From assembly GCA_000434935.1 (NCBI GenBank), contig FR882208.1, positions 116,460 to 125,567 on the forward strand: a stretch of 9,108 bases of DNA, in the 5' to 3' direction. Under the pieces are notes generated by a model. It was not told where the DNA came from and made no database searches. It worked only from the letters and a program-made list of their open reading frames with translations. The number at the start of each line of letters is the position of its first letter. Within the stretch, counting starts at the first letter, position 1. Shown piece by piece: positions 7,704-9,108 of this stretch. This DNA comes from Bacteroides sp. CAG:709 (GTDB taxonomy: Bacteria; Bacteroidota; Bacteroidia; Bacteroidales; UBA932). A program made the translations under genes and the position numbers.

Positions 7704-8171
7704 ATGGAATATTTGTCAAAGGAACGTTACGACGAAATAGTCGCGGAAATAAATTTTCTCATAAATGAGGAGTATCCTCGCATCAAGGATGCTCTGGCGG
7801 AGGCTCGTGCGCAGGGCGATTTGAGCGAAAACTTCGAATATCGCGCCGCAAGACGTGCCCAGGCGAAGGCCATCAGCAGGATCCGTTTTCTGCAGAAGGT
7901 GCTGGATTATTCTAGAATCATCGACACGAAAGCATTGCCGAAGGACAGGATTTCACTGCTCAGCAAAGTGGAATTCACGAATCTCGCGACGAATGTCAGA
8001 ATGACTTACACCGTCGTGAGCCCCCACGAAATGGACCTCCAGAACGGCAAGATTTCGTGCAAATCGCCGATAGGCATGGCACTGATGGGCAAGAAGCTAG
8101 GAGAAATCGCAGAGGTCAATGCCCCGTCAGGTACCTTCCAGGTGAGGATAGAGAAAATAACAATCGAATAA
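7704..8171 (+). CDS. greA: Transcription elongation factor GreA
   Basis: A 155-residue factor that enters the secondary channel of RNA polymerase and stimulates cleavage of backtracked transcripts. The N-terminal coiled coil (about 5-72) ends in the loop AQGDLSENFEY, whose Asp39 and Glu42 correspond to the acidic residues that hold the catalytic metal. The C-terminal FKBP-like domain (about 78-155) has the usual pattern KVEFTNL, MTYTVVSP, KISCKSPIGMALMGKKLGE. I chose ATG 7704 (MEYLSKERYD): it gives the normal family length and has the SD-like GGAAGTAGGA just upstream, whereas the upstream in-frame ATG 7662 would overlap malQ and add 14 unrelated residues. dtd starts 2 bp after its stop. The loop and domain core are well kept, although the helices diverge from Bacteroides GreA as I recall it. 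Confidence 0.93.
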   Translation: MEYLSKERYDEIVAEINFLINEEYPRIKDALAEARAQGDLSENFEYRAARRAQAKAISRIRFLQKVLDYSRIIDTKALPKDRISLLSKVEFTNLATNVRMTYTVVSPHEMDLQNGKISCKSPIGMALMGKKLGEIAEVNAPSGTFQVRIEKITIE

Positions 8172-8173
8172 AC

Positions 8174-8626
8174 ATGAGACTAGTAATACAGAGGGTCAAG
8201 GAAGCGTCGGTAAGCATTGGCGGAGAAGTGGTAAGCAGCATCGGGAAGGGACTTTTCATACTGGTGGGCGTGGAAAACGGTGATACAGAAGCAGATATGG
8301 AATGGCTGGCCCAGAAGACCGTGGGCATGCGAATCTTCGATGACGAGAACGGGGTGATGAACCTCAACGTGACAAGCGTGGACGGCGCATTGCTGGCCGT
8401 GTCACAATTCACGCTCACCGCCTCCACCAAAAAGGGCAACAGGCCCTCATACATACGTGCCGCCGGCCACGACCTGGCAGTTCCCCTATATGAAAAATAC
8501 TGCGCCAGACTGGCAGAAATCGCCGGCCGCCCCGTCCAGAAAGGTGTTTTCGGTGCCGACATGCAATGCGCCCTGATCAATGACGGCCCTGTCACCATCA
8601 TCATAGATTCTAAAATCAAGGAGTAA
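8174..8626 (+). CDS. dtd: D-aminoacyl-tRNA deacylase (DTD)
   Basis: A 150-residue cytoplasmic proofreading enzyme that hydrolyses D-amino acids (and glycine misattached to tRNA-Ala) from tRNA. The full family length is present. It starts with the typical MRLVIQRVKEASVSI, contains the active-site motif SQFTL (77-81, catalytic Thr80), and ends with the cross-subunit motif NDGPVT (136-141; Gly-cisPro pair at 138-139) that gives chirality selection. GVFGADM (124-130) is also conserved. The start at 8174 is 2 bp after the greA stop, so the two genes are almost certainly co-transcribed. No convincing U-rich terminator follows; the gene instead runs straight into a repeat-rich region 5 bp after its stop. 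Confidence 0.96.
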   Translation: MRLVIQRVKEASVSIGGEVVSSIGKGLFILVGVENGDTEADMEWLAQKTVGMRIFDDENGVMNLNVTSVDGALLAVSQFTLTASTKKGNRPSYIRAAGHDLAVPLYEKYCARLAEIAGRPVQKGVFGADMQCALINDGPVTIIIDSKIKE

Positions 8627-8641
8627 CGCTGGCGGGACGCG

Positions 8642-8687
8642 GTAAGCGTCTCCAGGTTTACACCGTAAGCATCTCTAGGTTTACACC
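8642..8687 (+). repeat. Tandem pair of 23-bp repeats
   Basis: Units 8642-8664 and 8665-8687 both begin GTAAGC and end AGGTTTACACC and differ at only two positions (GCGTCTCC versus GCATCTCT, both transitions). They abut without spacer and are flanked by two copies of GGCGGGACGC (8631-8640 and 8688-8697). Related copies occur at 8880-8902 (inverted), 8941-8962 and 8971-8994. Confidence 0.85.
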
Positions 8688-8689
8688 GG

Positions 8690-8847
8690 CGGGACGCAGC
8701 CACGCTTCGTTTTTAGAACCATTGATTATCAATCAGTTATAAAAGATAGCGTGGAAACGTAGCCGAAAAAAGTCGGCATTTCCACGCTATGAATAAAAAT
8801 ATGTCTGATTATCAACAAGTTACAAATCAGTGCGTGGCCGCGTCCCG
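8690..8847. repeat. Element bounded by 16-bp inverted repeats with nested stem-loop
   Basis: The arms CGGGACGCAGCCACGC (8690-8705) and GCGTGGCCGCGTCCCG (8832-8847) are inverted with a single mismatch (A8698 against C8839). Inside lies a second, perfect 12-bp pair, ATAGCGTGGAAA (8746-8757) and TTTCCACGCTAT (8779-8790), capped by a 5-bp GCCGA/TCGGC stem (8762-8766, 8773-8777). The roughly 40-nt segments between outer and inner stems are diverged direct copies of each other (GATTATCA core). It could be a MITE-like or REP-like element, or the gene for a structured RNA; I see no clear target-site duplication. Confidence 0.7.
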
Positions 8848-8848
8848 A

Positions 8849-8880
8849 CAAAAGTACGGAACGTACAAACGCGCAGCAAG
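8849..8880 (-). promoter_or_regulatory. Promoter-like motif reading leftward into the hairpin element
   Basis: On the minus strand TACTTTTG (8856-8849) is a full match to the TAnnTTTG -7 consensus, and CTTG (8880-8877) lies 20 bp upstream in the -33 position. Initiation would fall near 8843, inside the outer arm of the hairpin element. No gene is read from it in the window apart from the possible RNA itself, which would run antisense toward the end of dtd. Confidence 0.3.
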
Positions 8881-9108
8881 ACGTAACTCCGGAGACGCTT
8901 ACCTCTCACGAGCGAGCCAAGGAGTAGCGCCGCTCTAATCGGCAAACGTCTCCGTGACTACCAAAAAATTGGAAACGTCTCCGGTGGTTATACCAAGACC
9001 GGCAGAACGCGGCAAAAAAACTGAACGAGTTGGCAGGCCACCAAAGTTACGGTTTCCATGCTTATCTACAGATTACCAGCCAGTTACAGCATTCCACTCG
9101 GCCAACCG

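Larger units (their letters stand above)
8627..9108. repeat. Gene-free, repeat-rich region (480 bp) to the window end
   Basis: I find no recognisable gene, tRNA or rRNA here. The stretch is a mosaic of short repeats: GGCGGGACGC at 8631 and 8688, five copies of a repeat built on CGTCTCC, a hairpin-bounded element at 8690-8847, and three copies of a GATTAYCA...AGTTAY core at 8724, 8807 and 9071. An open frame of 49 codons (8789-8938) runs through it but resembles no protein I know. The pattern suggests an interspersed repeat family or decayed mobile sequence. Confidence 0.7.

Noticed and set aside
8057..8173. Longer dtd beginning at ATG 8057
   Set aside because: It overlaps most of the 3' end of greA and the canonical DTD N-terminus MRLVIQRV begins at 8174.
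8116..8703. 195-codon minus-strand open frame covering dtd
   Set aside because: It is antisense to a complete dtd with all motifs, and its translation resembles nothing I know.
8746..8790. Intrinsic terminator for dtd
   Set aside because: The stem is strong but is followed by GAATAAAAATATG on the plus strand, not a U-run, and it lies 120 bp after the stop; it fits better as part of the larger inverted-repeat element.
8854..8866. GTACG-GAA-CGTAC small inverted repeat as an operator
   Set aside because: A 5-bp arm with a 3-nt centre is too short to claim on its own, though it lies just upstream of the leftward -7 motif.
8642..8994. CRISPR array
   Set aside because: The repeat copies are unevenly spaced, occur in both orientations, two are directly abutting, and no spacers of regular length exist.

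Overview
The window reads as a chromosomal segment of a member of the Bacteroidetes, most likely order Bacteroidales. The evidence is a SusC/RagA-type TonB-dependent porin, promoter-like elements of the Bacteroides type (TAnnTTTG at -7), a weak Shine-Dalgarno context at most starts, and the Bacteroidetes form of 4-alpha-glucanotransferase that carries a starch-binding module. I cannot name the genus.

Layout. Positions 1-3044 lie on the minus strand: a 433-residue SLC45/SUC-type MFS sugar transporter is followed 42 bp later by the first 566 codons of a SusC-like outer-membrane porin, which runs off the left edge. A 202-bp divergent intergenic region (3045-3246) separates these from a plus-strand pair: a LytS-type membrane histidine kinase (3247-4650) and a LytTR response regulator (4655-5419). 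A 116-bp gap with an inverted repeat and a likely promoter precedes malQ (5536-7677). greA (7704-8171) and dtd (8174-8626) follow tightly on the same strand. The last 480 bp (8627-9108) holds no recognisable gene and is dense in short direct and inverted repeats.

How it fits together. The porin would bring oligosaccharides across the outer membrane, the MFS carrier would take maltose-type or sucrose-type sugars across the inner membrane, and MalQ would disproportionate maltodextrins in the cytoplasm. This makes a maltodextrin/starch locus the most economical reading, although the SusD partner and surface amylase would lie outside the window. The kinase/regulator pair sits between uptake genes and malQ. 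A perfect 10-bp direct repeat with 21-bp spacing, the geometry typical of LytTR sites, lies just upstream of the MFS promoter. This suggests that the pair controls the locus in place of a SusR-type regulator. greA and dtd are housekeeping genes that may share malQ transcription.

The least explained part is the right end: a 158-bp element with 16-bp inverted arms, a nested 12-bp stem, internal direct repeats and a promoter-like motif reading leftward into it, set among five copies of a roughly 23-bp repeat in both orientations.
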